The notes: generated by a model from the sequence alone, not told the origin. Numbered from the stretch's first letter, positions 1 through 6,017 are shown. The stretch: 8,106 bases of DNA from CAYVCG01 sp964449985 (GCA_964449985.1 CAYVCG010000078.1:1-8106), one strand, 5' to 3'. Program-made: numbers and translations.

Positions 1-82
1 TACTTTTGCTGGGCGACATTTCTTTTTTGGGTCATATCATTGACAGATGTAGAAACCTATTCAAAAAATGTCAAAATTGCGC

Positions 83-111
83 TTGACTTTTTTTCGGAAA
101 GCATTTATAAT
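83..111 (+). promoter_or_regulatory. Sigma-A promoter of tRNA-Gly
   Basis: A -35 box TTGACT (83-88) and a perfect -10 box TATAAT (106-111) are separated by exactly 17 bases. Transcription should begin near 118, about 36 bases before the mature tRNA, so a short 5' leader must be removed by RNase P. No protein gene lies between the promoter and the tRNA. Confidence 0.85.
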
Positions 112-157
112 GTTAAATGTTCAGCGCACTGTATCAAGTTCGTTAAATGTTTTGCGC
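112..157 (+). repeat. Imperfect 30-base-period direct repeat in the tRNA-Gly leader
   Basis: GTTAAATGTT occurs at 112-121 and again at 142-151. Each copy is followed two bases later by GCGC (124-127 and 154-157), so 14 of 16 positions match at a 30-base period. The second copy runs into the first bases of the tRNA acceptor stem. It could be a relic of a small duplication at the tRNA 5' end; no function is evident. Confidence 0.5.
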
Positions 158-225
158 GAGTGGCTCAGTGGTAGAGCATCGCCTTGCCAAGGCGAGGGCC
201 GCGAGTTCGAATCTCGTCTCGCGCT
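154..225 (+). tRNA. tRNA-Gly (anticodon GCC)
   Basis: A full cloverleaf can be folded by eye. The acceptor stem pairs GCGCGAG (154-160) with CTCGCGC (218-224), and the discriminator is T225. The D arm is GCTC/GAGC. The anticodon stem TCGCC/GGCGA encloses the loop TTGCCAA, with anticodon GCC at 186-188. The T arm is GCGAG-TTCGAAT-CTCGT. The 3' CCA is not encoded, so it must be added by nucleotidyltransferase. The gene has its own upstream promoter and downstream terminator and appears to be a single-gene transcript. Confidence 0.97.
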
Positions 226-238
226 TAATAAGTTTTAA

Positions 239-280
239 AAAGAACCTGCCGGATGGAAATTGCGGCAGGTTCTTTCTATT
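239..280 (+). terminator. Rho-independent terminator after tRNA-Gly
   Basis: A perfect 12-bp stem pairs 239-250 (AAAGAACCTGCC) with 264-275. It can extend by one more G-C pair (251/263), leaving an 11-base loop. The run after the stem (TCTTTCTATT) is T-rich but interrupted, so termination may be incomplete and could feed some transcription into the membrane-protein frame that starts at 314. Confidence 0.8.
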
Positions 281-313
281 GCAGTATACTTAAATTTAAA
301 GGAGGAAACAGGT

Positions 314-757
314 ATGAAAAGAGATATTAAAGGATTTCTTATATTTGTTATTGTTTCCATACTCACCTTTTGGTATATTTTCTACATTTATCCAGAAATT
401 CTTTAGAGTATTGGTGGTTTTGAGTGTGAACATGTTGGACCATCAAATATACAATCACTAAAAGCCATGCTATGTATTGCTCCTATTTTTTTAATTTATT
501 TTGGAACTATTGTTTTATATTTTATTCTAAAGTTTAAAAGATTTAATAAATTTATTTTCCCCATGATAGTATTTAATTCTCAATGCCTAATTTTTGTGGC
601 AGGAACAGGTGCTTTTGGTGTTGCTTTTGGTTGGCTTATCTTTATGACACTACCATTAACACTCATTTTAATAATACTGGGCATAATATACGGCTGGATA
701 AATGATCATAATTACAAAAAAGAACTACGGTCTCTACGTACGACATTTAAGAAATAA
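314..757 (+). pseudogene. Small four-helix membrane protein frame interrupted by an in-frame TAG
   Basis: An ideal AAAGGAGG ribosome binding site (298-305) sits 8 bases before ATG 314. That frame runs 30 codons (MKRDIKGFLIF...) and meets TAG at 404-406. The same frame then stays open with no other stop to TAA at 755-757, so the whole would be 147 codons. Four hydrophobic segments can be seen, at about codons 8-27, 50-70, 76-97 and 100-125, and the end is a charged Lys/Arg-rich tail. The first helix lies before the TAG and the other three after it. The next ATG, at 467, has no good ribosome binding site. I therefore read this as one gene split by a nonsense change (CAG, TGG, GAG, AAG or a Tyr codon to TAG). 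Other possibilities are a 30-residue membrane peptide plus a separate 96-residue protein from 467, or TAG readthrough. The radical SAM gene and proA here both end in TAG, which argues against genome-wide reassignment. I do not recognise the family. Confidence 0.6.
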
Positions 758-834
758 TGCATATTAAAATAATTATAGTACCACTCCCTAACAATCAAAG
801 ATTATCCCACCTTACATAACAAAGGAGCCACAAA

Positions 835-2634
835 ATGAAAACCGTTATATGCGCAATAAATGCAAAGTTCATACATTCCTGCCTTTCGGCGTATTCCTTA
901 AAGGCAAATGCAAAGGAATATTTTGATATCATTGATGTTGTAGAGTTTACTATAAACAATTATGAACAGTTCATAATTGGACAATTGTATGAAAAACACC
1001 CGGATATTCTATGTTTTCCTTGCTATATTTGGAATATAGAAATGGTTGGTTCCATCGCTTCTATAATGAAAAAGGTTTTGCCAAATACGAAAATCGTGCT
1101 TGGTGGGCCGGAGGTTTCCTATGAATATTTTGGAGTGTTTGAAAAAGGAGCGGATTATGTTATAATAGGCGAAGGCGAGCAGACGTTTTATGAATTGCTA
1201 TGTTTTTTTGATGGTAGGGCTAGATTAGAAGATATTAGCGGCCTTGCGTATAAAGACAAAGACATGGTTTTGCAAACCGGTAAAAGACAGCCCTGTAACT
1301 TAAATGATTTGCGTTTTCCTTATGAACACCTTGATTTTTCGATGTTTAAGCATAGGATTTTATATTATGAAACATCTAGGGGTTGTCCTTTTTGCTGTCA
1401 GTATTGTTTGTCATCTTTAGAAGACTCTGGTGTCCGGTTTTTGGATTTTGCGCATGTGAAGGAAAACCTTGATATTTTTCTGGAGTCAGAAATAAGGCAA
1501 GTTAAATTCGTGGACAGGACATTTAACTGCAACAAAGCCCATGCCCTTAATATTTGGAAGTATATTATAGAAAATGACAACGGCATAACGAACTTTCATT
1601 TTGAAATATCAGCAGACTTGCTGGACGATGAGATGCTTTGCATTTTAAAAGATGCAAGAAAAAGCCAGATTCAGTTTGAGATAGGTGTGCAGTCCACAAA
1701 CCTATCAACGCTTGATCATATTAAGCGAAAAACGAACCTTACGAAATTATTTGTAAACGTTGACAAGCTATCACAAATGGGTAATATACACTTGCATCTG
1801 GATTTGATAGCAGGACTTCCGGAAGAGGATTACGATTCATTTGGCCGCTCCTTTGATGATGTTTTTTCTCATTATCCAGCTCAGCTTCAGCTTGGTTTTT
1901 TAAAGCTTTTAAAAGGCTCTGGTCTTAGAGAAAAAGCAGAGGAGTTTGGCATAGCATATAATGATAACCCGCCATACAATGTGCTGTTTACAAAAGATAT
2001 TTCATTTGGGCAGATGTTAGAGCTGCATACAATCGAGGAACTGGTTGAAACATATTATAACTCAAATAAGTTTATGTTTTCCATAAGGTTTATATCGTCA
2101 TTGTATGACAGGCCATTTTGCTTGTTTGAGAAGCTGGTATCATTTTGGCGAGAAAATGGTTTTGATAAAGCCCCAAATGGCAAGGAAAAGATATATGAAA
2201 TCCTGTTTGATTTTTGCAGCGAAAAGCATCAAGATAACATTAAGGAAATACGCGATTTGTTAATGTTTGATTTGCTTATGGCCGATAATATTAAAAATAC
2301 GCCGTCCTGGCTTGGTCAGATTCCGGAATGCAATAATGTATCGCGTCAGTTTTATAACAACCATCAGGCTGTAGCACGGTCTTTGCCGGAATATTCTTCA
2401 TATACAGCCCAACAATTAAGCCGTATGTGCGCTATAAAAGTATTTGACTTTAACATACCTAAATGGGCTAAAAATGGTTTTAAGGAATTAAAAAAATCTA
2501 CGACATATGTTTTATTTGATTATAAAACACGGCTGGATGTTCCGGGAGTAAAGACGTTTCATGCATCGTATCATGACATAACAAAAGAAATCAATGAACT
2601 CAAAGCTACACACAAAAAGGGTGATAACTATTAG
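835..2634 (+). CDS. B12-binding domain radical SAM protein, DUF4080 type
   Basis: This 599-residue protein starts at an ATG placed 7 bases after AAAGGAG (821-827). The N-terminal third resembles a cobalamin-binding Rossmann domain, with GGPE at residues 90-93 and GEGEQ at 112-116. I see no DxHxxG motif, so cobalamin, if bound, would not be held by that His. The radical SAM core follows, with the CX3CX2C iron-sulfur motif at C184, C188 and C191 (RGCPFCCQYC); C187 is an extra Cys inside it. FEIGVQS and DLIAGLPEED are typical later strands of the radical SAM barrel. The C-terminal part, from about residue 400, fits the DUF4080 region often found in such clostridial proteins. Known members of the wider class do radical chemistry such as methylation or ring rearrangement, but the reaction and substrate here are unknown. 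It should be cytosolic, since no signal peptide or membrane segment is seen. Its end overlaps nth, so the two are probably translated together. I am confident of the class and have no evidence for a specific function. Confidence 0.93.
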   Translation: MKTVICAINAKFIHSCLSAYSLKANAKEYFDIIDVVEFTINNYEQFIIGQLYEKHPDILCFPCYIWNIEMVGSIASIMKKVLPNTKIVLGGPEVSYEYFGVFEKGADYVIIGEGEQTFYELLCFFDGRARLEDISGLAYKDKDMVLQTGKRQPCNLNDLRFPYEHLDFSMFKHRILYYETSRGCPFCCQYCLSSLEDSGVRFLDFAHVKENLDIFLESEIRQVKFVDRTFNCNKAHALNIWKYIIENDNGITNFHFEISADLLDDEMLCILKDARKSQIQFEIGVQSTNLSTLDHIKRKTNLTKLFVNVDKLSQMGNIHLHLDLIAGLPEEDYDSFGRSFDDVFSHYPAQLQLGFLKLLKGSGLREKAEEFGIAYNDNPPYNVLFTKDISFGQMLELHTIEELVETYYNSNKFMFSIRFISSLYDRPFCLFEKLVSFWRENGFDKAPNGKEKIYEILFDFCSEKHQDNIKEIRDLLMFDLLMADNIKNTPSWLGQIPECNNVSRQFYNNHQAVARSLPEYSSYTAQQLSRMCAIKVFDFNIPKWAKNGFKELKKSTTYVLFDYKTRLDVPGVKTFHASYHDITKEINELKATHKKGDNY

Positions 2635-3265
2635 ATCAAAACAAAAGGCGAAAATCGTTACGGATTTGCTCCAGGAGCATTATCCCGAAGCCACCAAATG
2701 CTATTTAAACTACAATACGCCATGGCAGCTATTGATTGCCACGATTTTAAGCGCGCAATGCACCGATGAACGCGTTAACATTGTGACAGAGAATCTTTTT
2801 GTGAAATACCCGTCTATCGAAGCATTTGCTAACGCAGATGTTTCTGAGCTTGAAAAAGATATTTTTTCGACAGGTTTTTATAGAAACAAGGCAAAAAATA
2901 TTATATTGGCGATGCAAAAGGCAATAAACGAATATAATGGCGAAATCCCCGGCGATATTGATATACTTACAACATTCCCAGGCGTGGGAAGGAAGACCGC
3001 AAACGTCATCCGTTGCCACATATATAACCTGCCGGGAATTATTGTTGATACACATGTTAAAAGAATATCCCACAAGCTCGGATTAACGAAAAACACCGAC
3101 CCAGACAAAATAGAGTTTGATCTTATGAAAATCCTGCCGATTGAAGCATGGACCAGATACAATACTCAAATGATTGCACATGGGCGTAGTGTTTGTAAAG
3201 CCAGAAGCCCTGAATGCGGAAAATGCTTCTTTTCAGCGCTTTGCGATTGGAGAAATAAGCAATGA
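2594..3265 (+). CDS. nth: Endonuclease III, DNA glycosylase/AP lyase
   Basis: The enzyme removes oxidised pyrimidines from DNA and cuts the abasic site by beta-elimination (base excision repair). From ATG 2594, the helix-hairpin-helix reads FPGVGRKTAN with catalytic Lys134. The catalytic Asp152 lies in VDTH, 18 residues later, the same gap as K120-D138 in E. coli Nth. A C-terminal [4Fe-4S] loop has the classic C-X6-C-X2-C-X5-C spacing (C201, C208, C211, C217). The family-conserved LLIATILSAQCTDERV is present near residue 50. The given start is the farthest upstream ATG and only bounds the open frame. It overlaps the radical SAM gene by 41 bases, lacks a clear ribosome binding site and makes the N terminus about a dozen residues longer than E. 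coli Nth. GTG 2621 and ATT 2630 are alternatives. ATT 2630 is the best spaced from AGGGTGAT (2618-2625) and gives a family-like N terminus. Function is certain; the start is not. Confidence 0.96.
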   Translation: MNSKLHTKRVITIRSKQKAKIVTDLLQEHYPEATKCYLNYNTPWQLLIATILSAQCTDERVNIVTENLFVKYPSIEAFANADVSELEKDIFSTGFYRNKAKNIILAMQKAINEYNGEIPGDIDILTTFPGVGRKTANVIRCHIYNLPGIIVDTHVKRISHKLGLTKNTDPDKIEFDLMKILPIEAWTRYNTQMIAHGRSVCKARSPECGKCFFSALCDWRNKQ

Positions 3266-3312
3266 GCTGCCCCTTTTTACCATTAATGTGGTTTTGGGTA
3301 GCTCATTGTTTT
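3260..3312 (+). terminator. Rho-independent terminator of nth
   Basis: A 13-bp stem pairs 3260-3272 with 3296-3308, complete except for one G-U wobble at 3269/3299. The loop is 23 bases and a short TTTT run (3309-3312) follows. The TGA stop of nth (3263-3265) lies inside the 5' arm. A second hairpin follows only 8 bases later, forming a tandem terminator. Confidence 0.75.
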
Positions 3313-3315
3313 AAT

Positions 3316-3340
3316 AAAAAGCCCATTGTGGGCATTTTTT
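3316..3340. terminator. Bidirectional terminator between convergent nth and amidohydrolase genes
   Basis: The stem GCCCA (3321-3325)/TGGGC (3329-3333) has a 3-base loop. It is flanked by AAAAA (3316-3320) and TTTTTT (3335-3340), so either strand gives a GC hairpin followed by a U run. On the minus strand the run is 3320-3316. The TAA stop of the amidohydrolase (3339-3341) lies in the T run. It probably ends minus-strand transcription and backs up the nth terminator on the plus strand. Confidence 0.8.
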
Positions 3341-4133
3341 ATATTCCCAATATCGTTTTTGCATTTTGTGATAGAATATTATCTTTGTCCTGTTGGGAAA
3401 GCGGAAGGCTTTTTAAATACTCTATCTCGGTTTTTGCGTTGCTCCAAGGTGAATCAGACGCAAACAAAATCTTTTTGGATCCGTGTTGTTCAACTATTCT
3501 TAAAAACTGTTCCGTCGGATAATATTCAAATCCCATAGACGTATCCAAATAAATATCCGAACCTACCAAATATCTTTCTACATCATCCCATTGATCGTGC
3601 CCCCCAAAGTGAGCGGCAACAATAACACCTCCGCGCATGGCGTTTGCAATATTTAAAAACTGTTTTGGGCTTGTTTTAAACGGAGGCGGATATGCCGGAT
3701 CAAACCCTGCGTGATGCAAAAGAATCAGCCCCTTGCTCAGAGCATAGTCATAAATTCTAAGCATACGGTCATCATCAACTATAAAATCCTGATATTCCGC
3801 ATGAAATTTAATGCCTTTTAATCCCAGAGATACAACAAAATCAATATCCCTTTTGTAGTCATCCGTATGCGGATAAATTCCACCAAAGGAAATAATCCTA
3901 TCCGAACAAATAGAAGCAGCCCATTCATTTGTCCTTTTCACCTGAGTTTGCTTTGTTATAACGGGTTGAACGACGGAAAGGTGCACTCCGCCATCATCCA
4001 TGCTATTTATTAATCCCAAGAGTGTGCCGTCATGAATTGGTTTATAAATACCCCTACAATTGACTAATAATGCCGCTATTGCCTTTGGGGCCAATTCGTC
4101 AGGAAAAATGTGCGTATGAAAATCTATTATCAT
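3339..4133 (-). CDS. Metal-dependent amidohydrolase family protein (amidohydrolase 2 type)
   Basis: A 264-residue TIM-barrel hydrolase of the amidohydrolase superfamily. The metal-binding residues are in the usual order: DFHTH at the start of strand 1 (H6, H8), GIKFH (K109, H111) on a middle strand, LLHHAG (H140/H141), AAHFGG (H175) and the late FASDSPW (D227). The length is close to that of compact family members. The minus-strand GGAG (4147-4144) lies 10 bases before the ATG at 4133, and the protein begins directly with the metal-binding strand, so the start is probably right. No signal peptide is seen, so it should be cytosolic. Members of this family hydrolyse or decarboxylate small cyclic or carboxylated compounds, but nothing here fixes the substrate. 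It appears to be a single-gene transcript, convergent with nth and divergent from the HAD hydrolase gene. Confidence 0.9.
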   Translation of the reverse strand: MIIDFHTHIFPDELAPKAIAALLVNCRGIYKPIHDGTLLGLINSMDDGGVHLSVVQPVITKQTQVKRTNEWAASICSDRIISFGGIYPHTDDYKRDIDFVVSLGLKGIKFHAEYQDFIVDDDRMLRIYDYALSKGLILLHHAGFDPAYPPPFKTSPKQFLNIANAMRGGVIVAAHFGGHDQWDDVERYLVGSDIYLDTSMGFEYYPTEQFLRIVEQHGSKKILFASDSPWSNAKTEIEYLKSLPLSQQDKDNILSQNAKTILGI

Positions 4134-4178
4134 AAGTTTGCATCTCCAAGCTTTAATTTTTTGATTATGTAATCGCTT

Positions 4179-4202
4179 AATAAGTATTTAAAAGCACTTA
4201 TT
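4179..4202. promoter_or_regulatory. Operator-like inverted repeat at the amidohydrolase transcription start
   Basis: AATAAGT (4179-4185) and ACTTATT (4196-4202) form a 7-base inverted repeat around a 10-base AT-rich centre. It sits just downstream of the proposed minus-strand -10 box and covers the expected start point, where a repressor would commonly bind. It could equally be a weak RNA hairpin or chance in AT-rich DNA. Confidence 0.3.
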
Positions 4203-4204
4203 TT

Positions 4205-4232
4205 ACTATATCACATATTTTATTAATTTCAA
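4205..4232 (-). promoter_or_regulatory. Probable sigma-A promoter of the amidohydrolase gene
   Basis: Reading the minus strand, TTGAAA (4232-4227) and TATAGT (4210-4205) are 16 bases apart. Transcription would start near 4198, leaving a leader of about 65 bases before the ATG. The match is good but not perfect. Confidence 0.55.
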
Positions 4233-4253
4233 TAATAATGTACGCAACAACCA

Positions 4254-4282
4254 TTGTCTTATTATAAAACTTAATATATAAT
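4254..4282 (+). promoter_or_regulatory. Sigma-A promoter of the HAD hydrolase gene
   Basis: TTGTCT (4254-4259) and a perfect TATAAT (4277-4282) are 17 bases apart. Transcription would begin near 4289. That leaves about 28 bases before ATG 4317 but only about 10 before ATG 4299, which favours the downstream ATG as the gene start. Confidence 0.7.
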
Positions 4283-4316
4283 ACTTTAATATTCCTGAAT
4301 GAAATGGGTTGAAATA

Positions 4317-4973
4317 ATGTTTAGCTTTAAAGCTGCTATCTTTGATTTGGACGGAACACTGATTGATTCGCTGGGTGTGTGGGAACGCATAGATATCGCT
4401 TTCTTGGAAAAACGCAAGCTTAACCCGCCGGAAAGCTACGTGAATGATATTTGTGGTCTTAGCTTTCGTCAAACCGCAGAATATTTGATTTCCTTATTTT
4501 CCCTTGACGAGCTTGCTGAAGATTTGATGAAAGAATGGAATGACATGGCGGCGCATGAATACGCAAATACCGTCTTCCTGAAACCCCATGCCAAGGAATA
4601 CCTTATGAGCCTTCATAGCAGAGGTATAAAAATAGCGACAGCCACAAGCCTTCCTAATCAACTCTCAGAACCGGCATTAAAAAACAACGGAATCTATCAC
4701 CTGTTTGATGCATTTTGCTCTACTGATGAAACAGGAAAAAGCAAAGAGCAGCCTGATGTTTACCTTTTGGCGGCTAAAAAGCTTAATATACCTCCAAATG
4801 AGTGTATTGTTTTCGAGGATATTCTCCCGGGCATAAAAAGCGCAAAGGCGGCTGGAATGAAAGCCTTTTGTGTTCATGACCAATACTCATGTGGCATAAA
4901 GGAGGATTCTATGAACATTGCAGACGGATATATTTATGACTTTAATGATGCTCCCCTGCCTACCCCTCTTTAA
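4317..4973 (+). CDS. HAD-superfamily hydrolase, subfamily IA (beta-phosphoglucomutase/phosphatase-like)
   Basis: A 218-residue haloacid dehalogenase-type enzyme, usual length for the class. Motif I is FDLDGTLID, with nucleophile D10 and acid/base D12. A helical cap insert follows directly, as in subfamily IA. Motif II is TATS (T110/S111). Motif III is the conserved K141 in TGKSKEQPDVY, where the usual text is GKPxPD. Motif IV is VFEDILPGI, with E167-D168 binding Mg2+. Likely reactions are sugar-phosphate dephosphorylation or phosphoglucomutase-type transfer; the substrate cannot be told. The frame opens at ATG 4299, but the promoter position and family N terminus (MFSFKAAIFD) favour 4317. Neither start has a strong ribosome binding site. 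It is transcribed divergently from the amidohydrolase. No clear terminator follows before the tRNA-Asp promoter. Confidence 0.92.
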   Translation: MFSFKAAIFDLDGTLIDSLGVWERIDIAFLEKRKLNPPESYVNDICGLSFRQTAEYLISLFSLDELAEDLMKEWNDMAAHEYANTVFLKPHAKEYLMSLHSRGIKIATATSLPNQLSEPALKNNGIYHLFDAFCSTDETGKSKEQPDVYLLAAKKLNIPPNECIVFEDILPGIKSAKAAGMKAFCVHDQYSCGIKEDSMNIADGYIYDFNDAPLPTPL

Positions 4974-5003
4974 AAAAACCTATACCAAATCGGAAAATTT
5001 TTA

Positions 5004-5032
5004 TTGACAAAAACGTGATTTGATAATATAAT
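5004..5032 (+). promoter_or_regulatory. Consensus sigma-A promoter of tRNA-Asp
   Basis: A perfect TTGACA (5004-5009) and a perfect TATAAT (5027-5032) are separated by exactly 17 bases. Transcription should start near 5039, about 15 bases before the mature tRNA. This is the strongest-looking promoter in the window. Confidence 0.93.
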
Positions 5033-5053
5033 AGCTCTTGTCGCCGCAATTTT

Positions 5054-5127
5054 GGCTCAGTAGCTCAGTTGGTTAGAGTGCCGGCCTGTCACGCCGGAGG
5101 TCGAGGGTTCGAGCCCCTTCTGAGTCG
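5054..5127 (+). tRNA. tRNA-Asp (anticodon GTC)
   Basis: The acceptor stem pairs GGCTCAG (5054-5060) with CTGAGTC (5120-5126), and the discriminator is G5127, as expected for tRNA-Asp. The anticodon stem CCGGC/GCCGG encloses CTGTCAC, with anticodon GTC at 5088-5090. The T arm contains GGTTCGAGCC. The 3' CCA is not encoded. The gene has its own promoter and terminator. Confidence 0.97.
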
Positions 5128-5140
5128 TTTATTTTATTAT

Positions 5141-5178
5141 AAGAACGCTTGTTTTTATAACAGGCGTTCTTTGTTTTC
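5141..5178 (+). terminator. Rho-independent terminator after tRNA-Asp
   Basis: A 13-bp stem pairs 5141-5153 (AAGAACGCTTGTT) with 5159-5171, with one wobble pair and a 5-base loop TTTAT. The T-rich tail TGTTTTC follows. Confidence 0.85.
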
Positions 5179-5365
5179 TCGCAAAAAATATTAATCCAAA
5201 TATGTATAAAAAATGTAAAAATAACAATAATAAGTAATGCAGAGATAAGATTATAAGCTTTTCTCAAAATTGCTGGATGTCTTGAGATTTACTAATCCCT
5301 CAAAAAGAAACGAAAAATTAGTATGGGCTATCCGGTGCAAATTTCTCTTGAAAGGAGGTTATTTG

Positions 5366-5491
5366 ATGGATAAAAACAATAAAAATAACAAGAATGCAAA
5401 CAAAAAGTCCGAAAGAGTAGAATTTGCAAACGAAATGGATATGGACAAGAAAAACAATAATAACAACAACAATAAGAATAACAACAAGTAA
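5366..5491 (+). CDS. 41-residue Asn/Lys-rich small protein with a GPR-like cleavage sequence (SASP-like)
   Basis: The frame is open from 5270, but a perfect AAAGGAGG (5351-5358) 7 bases before ATG 5366 fixes the start. The product is 41 residues, almost all Asn, Lys, Asp and Glu, with no hydrophobic segment. Its middle reads RVEFANEMD (residues 17-25). This resembles the E-F-A-S-E site at which the germination protease GPR cuts Bacillus gamma-type SASPs, and it parallels the E-V-A-N-E site of the alpha/beta SASP encoded about 0.8 kb away. Gamma SASPs are likewise Asn/Gln-rich, unordered storage proteins that do not bind DNA. I infer a spore amino-acid reserve protein or other GPR substrate; this is not proven, and low complexity makes similarity weak evidence. 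It has its own terminator. I could not identify a convincing sporulation promoter in the 190 bases upstream. Confidence 0.75.
   Translation: MDKNNKNNKNANKKSERVEFANEMDMDKKNNNNNNNKNNNK
5449..5488 (+). repeat. AAC/AAT/AAG trinucleotide tract encoding poly-Asn/Lys
   Basis: The last 13 codons of the 41-residue gene are only AAC, AAT, AAA or AAG. Mixed Asn codons rather than one pure repeat suggest the Asn run is kept by selection, though slippage could change its length. Confidence 0.6.
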
Positions 5492-5520
5492 TCTCTAATA
5501 CCAATATCAACCAATATCGT

Positions 5521-5566
5521 AAAAAACGTCTGGGCATTTCATTTTTAATTGCTCGGACGTTTTTTT
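5521..5566 (+). terminator. Rho-independent terminator after the 41-residue gene
   Basis: A 16-bp stem pairs 5521-5536 (AAAAAACGTCTGGGCA) with 5550-5565, with two G-U wobbles. A T run closes it. The flanking A and T runs make it potentially bidirectional. The -35 box of the next gene starts two bases later. Confidence 0.9.
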
Positions 5567-5567
5567 G

Positions 5568-5596
5568 TTGAAGTCATTTCAAAAAGCGTATATAAT
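5568..5596 (+). promoter_or_regulatory. Sigma-A promoter of the DUF1801 gene
   Basis: TTGAAG (5568-5573) and a perfect TATAAT (5591-5596) are 17 bases apart, directly after the preceding terminator. Transcription would start near 5603, about 25 bases before the ATG at 5628. Confidence 0.75.
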
Positions 5597-5627
5597 TAAG
5601 TATAAAAAATTTAAAAAGGTGGATACG

Positions 5628-6005
5628 ATGCCTAGGACCGAATTCAAAACAATCGATGAATATATTAGCCTATGCTCTGTTGATATAGCTGAAATACTAG
5701 AAAAGATCAGAGCAGTTATTAAAGAAGCAGCCCCAAATGCCACAGAAAAAATAAGCTGGAGTATGCCTACCTTTTATTACAATGGAAATCTCGTGCATTT
5801 TATGGCCCACAAAAACCACATAGGGTTTTATCCCGGCTCAAGTGGCATTGAAAACTTTGCAGGGCGTTTTAAAAATGATGGATATAAGTATTCAAAAGGA
5901 GCTGTTCAGTTTCCGCTTGACAAGCCGATTGATTATGAGCTTATATCAGAAATAGTCCGTTTTCGGGTAGAAGAAAATAAAAGTGCCAAAGCAGTTAAGC
6001 CGTAA
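5628..6005 (+). CDS. DUF1801 domain protein (YdhG-like)
   Basis: A 125-residue soluble protein that fits the DUF1801 family. It has an N-terminal helical segment (IDEYI...IRAVIKEAAPNATEKISW), then SMPTFYYNGNLVHFMAHKNHIGFYP, then a C-terminal part with GAVQFPLDKPI. These are the recurring blocks of YdhG-like proteins. Some relatives are described as frataxin-like iron-binding proteins, but most members have no known function and I assign none here. The frame opens at 5565, but AAGGTGG (5615-5621) lies 6 bases before ATG 5628, and the extra upstream residues would be read from terminator and promoter DNA. It appears to be a single gene with its own promoter and a downstream hairpin. Confidence 0.9.
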   Translation: MPRTEFKTIDEYISLCSVDIAEILEKIRAVIKEAAPNATEKISWSMPTFYYNGNLVHFMAHKNHIGFYPGSSGIENFAGRFKNDGYKYSKGAVQFPLDKPIDYELISEIVRFRVEENKSAKAVKP

Positions 6006-6017
6006 CAAAATAAGAAA

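Noticed and set aside
1..170. Open frame 1 from the left edge through the tRNA-Gly promoter into the tRNA
   Set aside because: It reads through a consensus promoter and the tRNA, its translation has no recognisable features, and it stops inside the tRNA. I see nothing else in positions 1-80.
2747..3162. Two long minus-strand open frames inside nth
   Set aside because: They are shadows of a clearly conserved coding gene on the plus strand, with no ribosome binding sites or recognisable protein features.
5204..5232. Possible sigma-G promoter for the 41-residue gene: GTATA, 17 bases, AATAATA
   Set aside because: It only loosely resembles sigma-G boxes in very AT-rich DNA and would imply a leader of over 120 bases.
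5073..5267. Minus-strand open frame of 64 codons ending in ARTLDLRRDRPAL
   Set aside because: Its C terminus is the antisense translation of the tRNA-Asp gene, a well-known false protein, and the rest is terminator and AT-rich spacer with no ribosome binding site.
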